A stretch of 64,000 nt of DNA, taken from positions 10,118-74,117 of the forward strand of contig CAKUCX010000008.1 in the NCBI GenBank assembly GCA_934643865.1, given 5' to 3'. This document shows positions 18,179-26,394 of the stretch, in pieces. This DNA comes from an uncultured Kiritimatiellota bacterium. GTDB lineage: Bacteria > Verrucomicrobiota > Kiritimatiellia > RFP12 > UBA1067. Below the pieces are notes generated by a model, which saw only the letters and a program-made list of their open reading frames with translations, did not search any database and had not been told where the DNA came from. The stretch's first letter is position 1. The number at the start of each line of letters is the position of its first letter. The translations under genes and the position numbers were made by a program.

Positions 18179-19408
18179 CTACTTCAGCAGCGTCCGGAGC
18201 ATCGCGGCGATGGCGTCGCCCATCTGACGGCCGCCGACCTCCGACGGGTGGACGGCGTTGACGTTCCGCAGAACCGTGGCGTCCGAACGGGCGCTGACGG
18301 GCCGCCGCGCGCGGATAAAGCCCTCGACGGGATCGATGGCATGGGCGACGGGCAGCAGCAGCAGCCTCGGGTCGCCCTTCGCCTTCACGAACGCGTCGAA
18401 CGCGCGGTTGAGGGCGAAGATGATCTTGCGGTGCTGCACCGCGTTCCAGCCCGAGCCGTAGTTCGCGGCGAAGCCGTCCTGAGAGGCGCCGACGGGCGAC
18501 GTGCAGAGGAGATACGTGGCGTCGGGCATGTCTTCGCGCAGGCGCCTCAGAAGGCGGTCGGCGTCGACGAGGACGCTCCGCTCGATCCGCGCACGCAGCT
18601 CCGGCGCCTCGCCCCTGAAGTCAAAGACGCTGTTCACGCCCAGCTCGACCACGACGAAGTCCGGCGCCCGGCCCCCGTTGATCCGGTCGAGCCAGCGCCG
18701 GACGTCCACGCTCTTCCTGCCGTTCTCGAACTTCACGAGCGGGCTGCGGAGAAGCCCCCGCTGCCAGGCGTGGACGATCTTGACCGGCACGCCCAAGGCC
18801 CTAAGCTGCTCGCGCTCGGCCGCGTCCTGGACGTTGGAGACCTCCTCCTCCGACACGCAGTAGCGCGTCAGGAACGTGCTGAACGTGAAGCCGCCGTAGC
18901 CGTCGTGCGGCACGCCGTTCGTCGTCGCGCTCCGCCGCGCGCCGACGGGCGTGTAGCCCGTGAAGCCGGCCGCACGCATGTCCCGGAAGAGCTGGTCCTG
19001 GTATCCGCTGTTCGTGAGCGAGTCCCCGAGAAGCGCGAGCGTCACCCGGCGCCGCGGGTCGCGCGGCGCGGCGGCGACCTCGACCGTCGTCGTGGCCGCG
19101 GCGACGAGCCCGCCGTCGTCCCAGGCGTTGACGACGAGCGCGAACGTCCGCCCCGCGTCCTCCTCCCCCGGCGTGAAGGTCCAGCGCGTGCATTCGGCGC
19201 GGCCCTTCGCGCAGAACGCCTGGTAGGCGTAGTTCTGCGGCACGACCGAGTCGAAGACGTTGCCGTAGTAGACGTTCAGCTCAAGGCCCGGCGCGGCGTA
19301 GAGGCGTTCGGGCAGATGGAAGGCGGGCGCGGCGAACGCCGCCCCCGCCGCCAGCGCCGCGCCCGCGAACACGGCCCGTCCGATCTTCGTCATCATGTCC
19401 ATCCTCAC
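18179..19408 (-). CDS. Secreted SGNH/GDSL-family hydrolase
   Basis: SGNH hydrolases are serine esterases; secreted ones often deacetylate plant polysaccharides. After a signal peptide (about residues 1-27) and a short beta-rich domain, block I is LLGDSLTNSG (about 127-136), block III-like is ELGVNSV, and the catalytic Asp/His block is near HPSEV at the C-terminus. It is the last gene of the GH127-to-SGNH operon. The start overlaps the stop of the preceding gene. GTG at 19408 and ATGs at 19402, 19396 and 19393 are all possible, with GGAAAGTGAGG serving as Shine-Dalgarno. An acetylxylan or pectin esterase role fits but is inferred from context. Confidence 0.8.
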   Translation of the reverse strand: MRMDMMTKIGRAVFAGAALAAGAAFAAPAFHLPERLYAAPGLELNVYYGNVFDSVVPQNYAYQAFCAKGRAECTRWTFTPGEEDAGRTFALVVNAWDDGGLVAAATTTVEVAAAPRDPRRRVTLALLGDSLTNSGYQDQLFRDMRAAGFTGYTPVGARRSATTNGVPHDGYGGFTFSTFLTRYCVSEEEVSNVQDAAEREQLRALGVPVKIVHAWQRGLLRSPLVKFENGRKSVDVRRWLDRINGGRAPDFVVVELGVNSVFDFRGEAPELRARIERSVLVDADRLLRRLREDMPDATYLLCTSPVGASQDGFAANYGSGWNAVQHRKIIFALNRAFDAFVKAKGDPRLLLLPVAHAIDPVEGFIRARRPVSARSDATVLRNVNAVHPSEVGGRQMGDAIAAMLRTLLK

Positions 19409-22170
19409 TTTCCGCCTTCGACGACCTCGAAGTAGGGCGTCGCGTCTTCGAGCGCCGACGTGTCCCAGTCCAGCCGCAGGCGTCCGTCCGCGACGGAGGC
19501 CGGCATCTCCACGCCCCGCGAGCCGTCGAAGTTCACGGCGAAGACGCGCGGCGCGCGGAGCGCGCTCCTGATCGAGAAGCGGAAGCGCCCCGTCTTCATC
19601 AGCGTCTCGTAGCCGCCCGCCTCAAGCTGGGCGTCGGACGAGCATTCCCAGCCCGCGCGCGTCCAGCGCGCGTTCTCCGCCGCGAACGCCGTCGCGACGA
19701 TGACGAGCAGCCGCCGGCTCGCGGCGACGGGCGCGGCGGCGTCGAGCGAGATCGCGAGGATGCTCGCGGGCGTCGAGACGCGCTCGACCGCAAGCGCGGA
19801 GAGCGTCGCCTGCGCGGCGTCCGGCTTCAGGGCGGCGGCCTGGAAGCGCGGCGCGTCGACCGTCATCGTCTCGCGCGCGACGTCCGTCACGATCTCGCCC
19901 GTGTCGCTCTCGTAGAGGCCCTTCTCCGGGTCCGTCCGGTTGCCGGCGCCGAGGATGCCCGCGCGGCGCAGCGCGGCGAACGACGCGGCGCGGTGGGCGC
20001 TGTTCCGCCGCACCTGCTCGTTCAGTTCCGCCCAGGCGTCCTTCATCGCGACGCCGACGAAGCTCTCGGGCACGAGGTCGAGGTCGGCGAGCGGGTTGCG
20101 CGCGCGCGCGTAGTCGCCGCCGACGCGCGTCACGAACGACAGCGCGTTGTGCGCGCTGCCGATGGCGCCGACGTAGGCGCGCGACGCGAGCACGCGCTCC
20201 GGCACGTGGACGCTCACCGCGTGGCGCCCGGGCGCGATGTCGCCGCGCTGCCAGCCGAACGCCGCCGCCACCGAGGCGACACGCGCCATCGGGTTCATGC
20301 CGCCGTCGAAGCTGAACGGGCCGAACGGCGCGTAGACCTTCCACTGGACGAGGTTCGCGTGCGGCGTCACGAGCTGCCAGTCCTGCAGGGCCGCGCCGGC
20401 CGTCAGCACGACCGGCTCCTCCTGCGCGTAGCGGCTCGCGCCGCAGTGCGAGACCTCCGTGACGAGCAGGGGCTTGCCGAGGACGCGCGTCATCGACGCA
20501 TGGGAGATGTAGTTGTTGTAGCAGATCGAGCTGCGGCGCGAGACGGTCTGCATCATGCCGTCGCACCACGGCTCCAGCAGGTTCTTGGCGTGCTCGCCCT
20601 TCGGGAGCGGGGCGCGGTTGGGGTGCGCGTGGTAGGGGTGGATCGCGACGGCGCCGTAGTCCCTGCGCGCGTCCCCTTCGAGGTTGCGCATCGACATGTC
20701 CCAGTGGGTGACGAGCCCCTTCCAACCGCTCGCCCGCACCGTGCCGAGGAAGAACGCATTCAGCTTCGCGATCTCGCCGCGCACGAACGCGCGGGCCTTG
20801 TCGCCGTGCGGCGACGCCTCCAGCAGCAGGCCATACGAGAATTCCGGCATGTCGGCCCCGAAGGCCGCGCGGAAGCGCGGCGTGAAGTCGGCGAGCCGGC
20901 GCGTGTCGCCGCCGTTGCCGCCGAAGACGTGCTCCTGCTCGTTGCGGCACGTGAGGGCGAAGAACTGCGGGTCGTCGATCGGCCGCCTGCCCGTGTAGGG
21001 GTTCGGGGTGAGCATGAGGAAGTCGTAGGCGGCCTTCCAGTGGTTGCGCACGCGCGCGTCGAGGAAGAGCTGCATGTTGAGGTTGGCCTTGTTCCGGCCG
21101 GCCTTCACGTACATCGACTGCGACGTGAAGACGTCCATCATGTAGTAGATGCCGCGCGCGCGCAGCGCGGCCGTGAAGCGGTGGAAGCGGTCGAGGAAGC
21201 GCGCGTCGACCGTCTTGAGCAGGGCGTCGTACGTCTCGGGGAGCGGGCATTCCGAGACATCGACGTTGCGCACGGCGTAGAACTTCATGCCCGACTGGCC
21301 CGCGAATCGGCTGTCGAAGAAATGGAAGCGGATGACGTTGAAGCCATAGCGGAGGATCTGGTCGGCGAGCGCGTCCATCTCCGCGTCGTCCATCTCCGCG
21401 AAGCCGTCCCAGGGGCCGCCGTAGGTGCAGTTGAAGCCCCTGAGCCGCACGCGCCGCCCCGGCGCGTTCTCGAAGCGGAGCGTGCCGTCCGCGTCCGCGA
21501 CGATCCGCCCCATCGCGTCGATGTCCGCGCGCGGCAGGTACTGCGCGAGGTCGAGGACGCTCCCCTTCTTCACGTCGTAGCCGGGGATGCGCTTCGCCTT
21601 GAAGTACTCGGGCGCGGGCGCGTTCAGCCGGAGCGGGCGCCAGTCGGGGCCGCGCACGCGGCGGACGGGGTCGACGCGCGCGAACGCCATCGGCCCGAGG
21701 GTGAGCGCCGTCCCCTTCGCGAGCGTGCCGAGCGTGAAGAACGGAAGGGAGTAGACGTTGTTCGTGACGGCCGTGCTGTCGAGATGCCACATGAGCTCGC
21801 AGCGCGTCCACGTCCCCGCCTCGAACGTCTGCTTCATCCCCTTGAAGAACGTGTACGGCGCGTGCGCGAGGGTGCAGCTGAAGGGGACCTCCGCCGCGCG
21901 GTCGGCTTTCGCCCAGAAGCGGAGGCGGTAGATCCTGTCCTGCACGGGGTTGAAGGCGGCGTTGAAGCGGACGCCGGCGGAGACGGCCGAGGCGCCGGGC
22001 TTCGGCTCGCGGGTCACGACGAACGTGAGGGCGTCCTCGCCGTCCGGCGTCCGCTCCTCAGCCGCGCGGCAGACGACGCCGCCGCTGCAGACGACGCGCG
22101 GCGCCGCGCCCAGCTGAAGCGCCGCCGCGCCCACGAAGATCCCCGCCGCCAATCCGCATGTCATCATCAT
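19405..22170 (-). CDS. Large secreted glycoside hydrolase, GH5/cellulase-like TIM barrel
   Basis: This 921-residue protein has a signal peptide followed by a carbohydrate-binding-like beta-sandwich (about 30-180, RFWAKADRAAEVPFSCTL). A TIM barrel of the GH-A type follows: NVIRFHFFDSRFAG, then RNEQEHVF with the likely acid/base Glu (about 410), IHPYHAH, and LLVTEVSHCGASRY with the likely nucleophile Glu (about 571). A C-terminal beta domain ends the protein. The substrate is unknown; the operon context (GH127 beta-L-arabinofuranosidase, esterase) suggests plant cell-wall glycans. Its signal-peptide DNA is nearly identical to that of the gene at 24707-26374. The start is the first of three ATGs at 22170, with AGGGAGGG upstream. 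The stop overlaps the next gene. Confidence 0.8.
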   Translation of the reverse strand: MMMTCGLAAGIFVGAAALQLGAAPRVVCSGGVVCRAAEERTPDGEDALTFVVTREPKPGASAVSAGVRFNAAFNPVQDRIYRLRFWAKADRAAEVPFSCTLAHAPYTFFKGMKQTFEAGTWTRCELMWHLDSTAVTNNVYSLPFFTLGTLAKGTALTLGPMAFARVDPVRRVRGPDWRPLRLNAPAPEYFKAKRIPGYDVKKGSVLDLAQYLPRADIDAMGRIVADADGTLRFENAPGRRVRLRGFNCTYGGPWDGFAEMDDAEMDALADQILRYGFNVIRFHFFDSRFAGQSGMKFYAVRNVDVSECPLPETYDALLKTVDARFLDRFHRFTAALRARGIYYMMDVFTSQSMYVKAGRNKANLNMQLFLDARVRNHWKAAYDFLMLTPNPYTGRRPIDDPQFFALTCRNEQEHVFGGNGGDTRRLADFTPRFRAAFGADMPEFSYGLLLEASPHGDKARAFVRGEIAKLNAFFLGTVRASGWKGLVTHWDMSMRNLEGDARRDYGAVAIHPYHAHPNRAPLPKGEHAKNLLEPWCDGMMQTVSRRSSICYNNYISHASMTRVLGKPLLVTEVSHCGASRYAQEEPVVLTAGAALQDWQLVTPHANLVQWKVYAPFGPFSFDGGMNPMARVASVAAAFGWQRGDIAPGRHAVSVHVPERVLASRAYVGAIGSAHNALSFVTRVGGDYARARNPLADLDLVPESFVGVAMKDAWAELNEQVRRNSAHRAASFAALRRAGILGAGNRTDPEKGLYESDTGEIVTDVARETMTVDAPRFQAAALKPDAAQATLSALAVERVSTPASILAISLDAAAPVAASRRLLVIVATAFAAENARWTRAGWECSSDAQLEAGGYETLMKTGRFRFSIRSALRAPRVFAVNFDGSRGVEMPASVADGRLRLDWDTSALEDATPYFEVVEGGK
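22105..22157 (-). repeat. Signal-peptide cassette, copy 1 (53 bp)
   Basis: This segment encodes LAAGIFVGAAALQLGA. It is 52/53 identical to 26312-26364, which encodes LAARIFVGAAALQLGA in another gene of the same operon. The single difference causes the Gly/Arg change. Confidence 0.9.
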
Positions 22171-22190
22171 CGTGCCCTCCCTCTTCCTTC

Positions 22191-24674
22191 CTATCGGAAA
22201 ATGAGCGCCATGCCGCCCGCCGAGACGGCGAGCGCGGCCTCCTGCCAGACGAGCCGGCGGCCCTCGACGGGAACGCCGTCCAGAAGCACCTTCCAGTCCG
22301 CGAGGGGACTGCCCGTCGCGCTCGCCGCGAACACAAGCGGCAGCACGCCCAACGGCACCCTCCCGTCGATGCCGACCACGTTGAGCGTACCCGCCCCGGC
22401 CAGCCGCACGCCCTTGAGCGTGCCGACGCCCGTGCCCGCCGACAGGTCGACGGCCAGCTTCGACAGCTCCTGCCGCCCCGTGACCTGCGTGCAGTCGAGC
22501 GTCGCGCCCCGGTCGACCCGCACGCACGCGGTCGGCGCAAAGCCCGCGCTCGGCCGTTCCGCGACGCAGAGCGGATAGAACGGCGTGCGGTACCAGGCCT
22601 GTCCGCCGAGGGCCTTTTGGCCGGCCTGTTCGTCCATGGCCGTCCATGTCCCGTCCTTCCCGGACGGGCTTGATTCGACCTTCCACGCCCCGGGGAAGCG
22701 TTCCTGCCAGCCGTCCCACTGGGACTTCACGTTGTAGCCCGTGACGAACGCCCCCTCCCGCGCGGGGATGCGGTACGTCGCGACGAGCCAGGTGTCCGGC
22801 GCGTCGAGGAGCGGCGCGAAGTCGAACCGGCAGCTGTTGACGGTGCTGTCCAAGAACATGGCGACCTCGGGCGCGCATTGGTAGTCGGAGCCGTGCTTCC
22901 CGTCCGGGTAGTCCCCGGCGGGCTTGTAGGCCGTCGACGAGAACATCACCTGCTTGGGCCCAAGCGCCTCGGGCGCCGTCGTGTTGGCGACCTGACTGTA
23001 CGTGGACTGGGAAGTCCCGCCGCCGTCGCAGATCGTCCCGTCCTCGCCGTAAAGCCGGAACGGACCGAGGTTCAGCTCCCTTCCGCGCACGGCCGTCTCC
23101 TTGATCGTCACGCGCCAGAATTCGTTTGTCGTACCACGCCGCGCGACGGCGAGGACGCCCGCGCGCACGTGGACGTCCGCCACCCCGGATGCAGCGTCCA
23201 GGGCGAGATAGGACGTGCCGTCTCCAGTCTTCTCGACCTCCACGCCACCCGCCTGCAGGATGCCGTCAATGAAATCGACCGCCGCATCGTCAGCTTCCCC
23301 CGCGAGGACGAGCCGGCCGCCGTTCACATACGTGACGGTTGCGGCGGCATCGAGGTTGGCGGCCCGCGCACGCACCGTCGCGCCGTCGAGGACAAGCGTC
23401 GTGCCGGCTGCCGCCGTGATGGACGCGAGCGAGATGGGGACATCTGCCGGGGCGAAGGACACCGTGCCCGCCGTCACCGCCAGGGCGTCGAAGGACGGCG
23501 TGTTCGTGATCGTCAGCGTGCCCGCGCCAACCTTTTCGACGTTGATTCCCGCCGTGATGTTCGGCGCGTTCAGGACGCCGTCGGGGCGCTGCGAGCCGAA
23601 GACGAGCGTCGCGGCGCGCGGGGCGCCGTTGGAGACGATCGACTGCGCGGCGGCCGTCAGCCCGTTGACCGCCTGCGCCGTGCCGTTGAGGTCGAGCCAA
23701 TTGTATTCGTTGTCGCCGTCGAGAACCACGTCGCCGCCGTCCGCACGGCACGGCAGCGCATTCTTTTCGGAACAGGTGAGGCACATGAAGGAGGACAGGC
23801 GCAGATGGCCCGTGTGCCCCCAGGAGAAGGCCGAAGCCCCCAGCTTCCAGCCGAAGTGGTGCTCCTTCCCCGTCGCGGAATGGACGACGACATCGCCCGC
23901 GCCCGCCGTCTTCACGAGGCCCTCCGTCGGCTCCGTGCGAGGATTGCCGTACTTGTAGCCGAGCGTGATCGGCCGCCCGTCCACGCTTTCAAGAATCAGC
24001 GCGCGCCCCTTCGTGGACGAAAGGCGCCTGCTCGCGCCATAGCCGTTGTTGTCCGACAGGAAGCCGCCGTTGAAGAGGATGCGCGCGTCGCAGTTCGAGC
24101 TGAGATTCTGGATGCGGTCGGAGTTTTGGTTCTGAAAGAGCGCGCCGTTCGGATCAAGCCGGATGATGTCGAGGACGCCCGATTCGGCCGCCGCATCTGC
24201 GGGAACGACGATGTCGCCGCAGAAAAGGTGGTGGGCCGTCGCGTCGCAGAACCGGTCGTGGGCGCTCGTCGCGACGTCCGCGACGTCGACATCCCACGTA
24301 AAGACCTCTCCCGTCGTGGGGTTCTGCCAAAACCTGCGGCGCTTGCCGCCGAGCGTGACACATCCCGTCCCCCCTCCCCCGATCGTAAGCGGGCGGGCTT
24401 TCATGGTGATCTGCCCCCAGTCGCCAACCGTCACCGTCGCCGCGTCGCCCGCCGCGCCGCCGACGGCGAGTGCCTCCGTGACGGTCAAGACGACAGGCGC
24501 GTCCTTCGTGCCGCCCGCGACGGCGAGCGCGCCGTGGACGGCGACGGCGGAATGCGTCCGGGAAGCCGCGATGGCCAACGTCTCGCCCTGCGCAACCGTC
24601 AACGGCTCGGCCACATCCGCACGGACGGCGCAGGCGGCGGCAAGAGCCGCCATCAACAACGACATGTTCTTCAT
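22191..24674 (-). CDS. Autotransporter-like beta-helix surface protein
   Basis: This 827-residue protein has a signal peptide (MKNMSLLMAALAAACAVRA), then a long repetitive beta-strand region typical of passenger-associated repeats. Segments such as VEKVGAGTLTITNTPSFDAL and TAGTVSFAP mark the repeat. A discoidin-like segment follows (about 650-720; DTWLVATYRIPA, WQERFPGAWKVESSPSG). There is no recognisable 12-strand outer-membrane barrel. The protein ends AGGMALIFR, like two other surface proteins in the window. GGAGG precedes the ATG at 24674. It lies inside the glycan-degradation operon, so a substrate-binding or surface-attachment role is likely but not shown. Confidence 0.75.
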   Translation of the reverse strand: MKNMSLLMAALAAACAVRADVAEPLTVAQGETLAIAASRTHSAVAVHGALAVAGGTKDAPVVLTVTEALAVGGAAGDAATVTVGDWGQITMKARPLTIGGGGTGCVTLGGKRRRFWQNPTTGEVFTWDVDVADVATSAHDRFCDATAHHLFCGDIVVPADAAAESGVLDIIRLDPNGALFQNQNSDRIQNLSSNCDARILFNGGFLSDNNGYGASRRLSSTKGRALILESVDGRPITLGYKYGNPRTEPTEGLVKTAGAGDVVVHSATGKEHHFGWKLGASAFSWGHTGHLRLSSFMCLTCSEKNALPCRADGGDVVLDGDNEYNWLDLNGTAQAVNGLTAAAQSIVSNGAPRAATLVFGSQRPDGVLNAPNITAGINVEKVGAGTLTITNTPSFDALAVTAGTVSFAPADVPISLASITAAAGTTLVLDGATVRARAANLDAAATVTYVNGGRLVLAGEADDAAVDFIDGILQAGGVEVEKTGDGTSYLALDAASGVADVHVRAGVLAVARRGTTNEFWRVTIKETAVRGRELNLGPFRLYGEDGTICDGGGTSQSTYSQVANTTAPEALGPKQVMFSSTAYKPAGDYPDGKHGSDYQCAPEVAMFLDSTVNSCRFDFAPLLDAPDTWLVATYRIPAREGAFVTGYNVKSQWDGWQERFPGAWKVESSPSGKDGTWTAMDEQAGQKALGGQAWYRTPFYPLCVAERPSAGFAPTACVRVDRGATLDCTQVTGRQELSKLAVDLSAGTGVGTLKGVRLAGAGTLNVVGIDGRVPLGVLPLVFAASATGSPLADWKVLLDGVPVEGRRLVWQEAALAVSAGGMALIFR

Positions 24675-24706
24675 GGGACTGCCTCCAAGGTTTTGAGCGT
24701 GAAACG

Positions 24707-26374
24707 TCAGGACGTGTGATCGGCCAGCTCCAGAAGGACGCATGCCGAAGCCTCCATGCAGTTCAGCCAGTCGTAGGTCGCCGCGCCCAGCCAGTCGTTC
24801 GACCAGAACGTGGGGAGGCGCCCGTCGGGCTGCACCTCCCGCGTCATCTGGTCGCCCAGCACGCGCGCCTTGGCAAGATCCGTCGCGTTGCCCGTCGCTC
24901 GCCACATCGCGAGATAGGCCCGGATCAGCTTCGCGGCCGATGCGTCGATCGAGACGTAGCAGCTGTACTGCTCGAAGACAGACGGATAGTCGTAGCCGCC
25001 GGGGCGGAACAGCGCCGGGCATTCCCCGCGCGCCGCCCCGCCCGGCTTCGGGATCGCCTCGTCCCTGGCGCACGGCGCCTCCCAGAAGACGAACTGGTCT
25101 TCGCTGAAGCGGAGGAGGTCGCGCGCCAGCGCCATCTTCTCCGCGCTCACGGGCCGCCGCCGCAGGATCTCCAGCATGCCGTCGAGCGCGTTGTGCTTCG
25201 TGAGGCCCTGGTACGGCGGCTTCGGCTCGATGTCCTCGAACTGGCCGTCCCAGTTCATCGTCCTGAACGGCCCCCTCTCCAGAAAGGCGAAGCAGTCGTC
25301 GGCGAGCTGCCGCCAGCGCGCGTCGCCCGTCGCCTCGGCAAGCGCCGCCGCGAAGGGCAGCAGCTGCGACGGCACGAGGGCGTTGCGCCCGACGGACGCG
25401 CCCGTCGCAAGCACCATCTTGAGCGGCCAGCTGCCGTCCGCGCGCCGCACGCGCACGTACGTCTCGGCGATGCGGACGGCCGCGTCGAGAAAGCGGCGCT
25501 CCCCCGTCGCGCGGAAGTAGGCGACGAACGCATGGCCCACGGCGGCGGGATAGCACAGCATCACCTCGCGGCGGTACTTGGCGGCCCCTTCGGGATCGTT
25601 GCCGACCATCGCCTTGCGCGCCCCGCCGCCGTCCGCCTTCAGGCCGCCGCGCAGCGGCCGGCGCCCGTAGGTCGGCGGCCAGTGCGCGAGGGGCGCGCCG
25701 GCGGGTTCAAGCTCGCGCAGCAGAAGCTCCGCCGACGCCGCGGCGAAGCGCATCGCCTGCGCGCGGCTTTCCGGCATCTTCCGCGCCCACGCGAGCATGG
25801 CCGTGATGTGCGCGGCGTGCGTCTTCGAGACGTAGGCGTTGTGCTGGTAGCCCTGCTCGGGCTCGCCCGTCTCGACAAGCGTGCGCATCGCGGGCAGCGC
25901 GGTCATGTAGGCGAAGATTCTGCGCGCCGCCTCGCGGTAGGGCATCGCGGCGGGCGGGAAGGCGACGTCCTCGAAGCGCGCCGTCTTCGTGAACCTGCGC
26001 ATCTGCGGCGCGCCGCGCGCCGCGCCGTCGGCCGCATGCGCCGTGCAGGTCACCGACCAGCCCGTCCCCTTCGCCATCTCGGGCCAGAACGCGACGAGCG
26101 ACACCTCCGGGCGGGCGGCGGCGCAGGCGCGCGTCCAGTCGCCGCGGCGGATCTCGAAGCGGTAGCGCGCGGCGCCGGGAACCGCGTCGAAGGAAAGGAC
26201 GGGCGGCGCGCGGAAGAGCGTCGCGTAGTCGTTCCAGAACGGCACGCCCTTCTCCGCGCTTCCCGGCCGAATCGGCGTGCGGTCGCCTTCTGCGGACGGC
26301 GCCGGCGGCGTCGCGCCCAGCTGAAGCGCCGCCGCGCCCACGAAGATCCTCGCCGCCAATCCGCCGCGCCGCAT
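24707..26374 (-). CDS. Secreted uncharacterised protein, probable alpha/alpha-toroid carbohydrate-active enzyme
   Basis: This 555-residue protein has the same signal-peptide cassette as the GH5-like enzyme. A short beta-sandwich (about 30-150; PVLSFDAVPGAARYRFEIRR) precedes a helical domain with repeated motifs of the kind AFVAYFRATGERRFLDAAVR, LPFAAALAEATGDARW and LIRAYLAMWRATGNATDL. These helix-turn-helix repeats are typical of (alpha/alpha)6-toroid hydrolases and lyases, for example those related to GH88, GH105 and GH127. I do not recognise the family. The start at 26374 follows GGGGGCGGGAG and lies 20 bp after the GH127 gene. A role in arabinan or pectin side-chain breakdown is inferred from the operon alone. 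Confidence 0.7.
   Translation of the reverse strand: MRRGGLAARIFVGAAALQLGATPPAPSAEGDRTPIRPGSAEKGVPFWNDYATLFRAPPVLSFDAVPGAARYRFEIRRGDWTRACAAARPEVSLVAFWPEMAKGTGWSVTCTAHAADGAARGAPQMRRFTKTARFEDVAFPPAAMPYREAARRIFAYMTALPAMRTLVETGEPEQGYQHNAYVSKTHAAHITAMLAWARKMPESRAQAMRFAAASAELLLRELEPAGAPLAHWPPTYGRRPLRGGLKADGGGARKAMVGNDPEGAAKYRREVMLCYPAAVGHAFVAYFRATGERRFLDAAVRIAETYVRVRRADGSWPLKMVLATGASVGRNALVPSQLLPFAAALAEATGDARWRQLADDCFAFLERGPFRTMNWDGQFEDIEPKPPYQGLTKHNALDGMLEILRRRPVSAEKMALARDLLRFSEDQFVFWEAPCARDEAIPKPGGAARGECPALFRPGGYDYPSVFEQYSCYVSIDASAAKLIRAYLAMWRATGNATDLAKARVLGDQMTREVQPDGRLPTFWSNDWLGAATYDWLNCMEASACVLLELADHTS
26312..26364 (-). repeat. Signal-peptide cassette, copy 2 (53 bp)
   Basis: The second copy of the segment at 22105-22157 (52/53 identical). 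Identity includes all synonymous positions, so the copying was recent or is kept even by gene conversion. Confidence 0.9.
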
Positions 26375-26394
26375 CTCCCGCCCCCTCACGTGCG

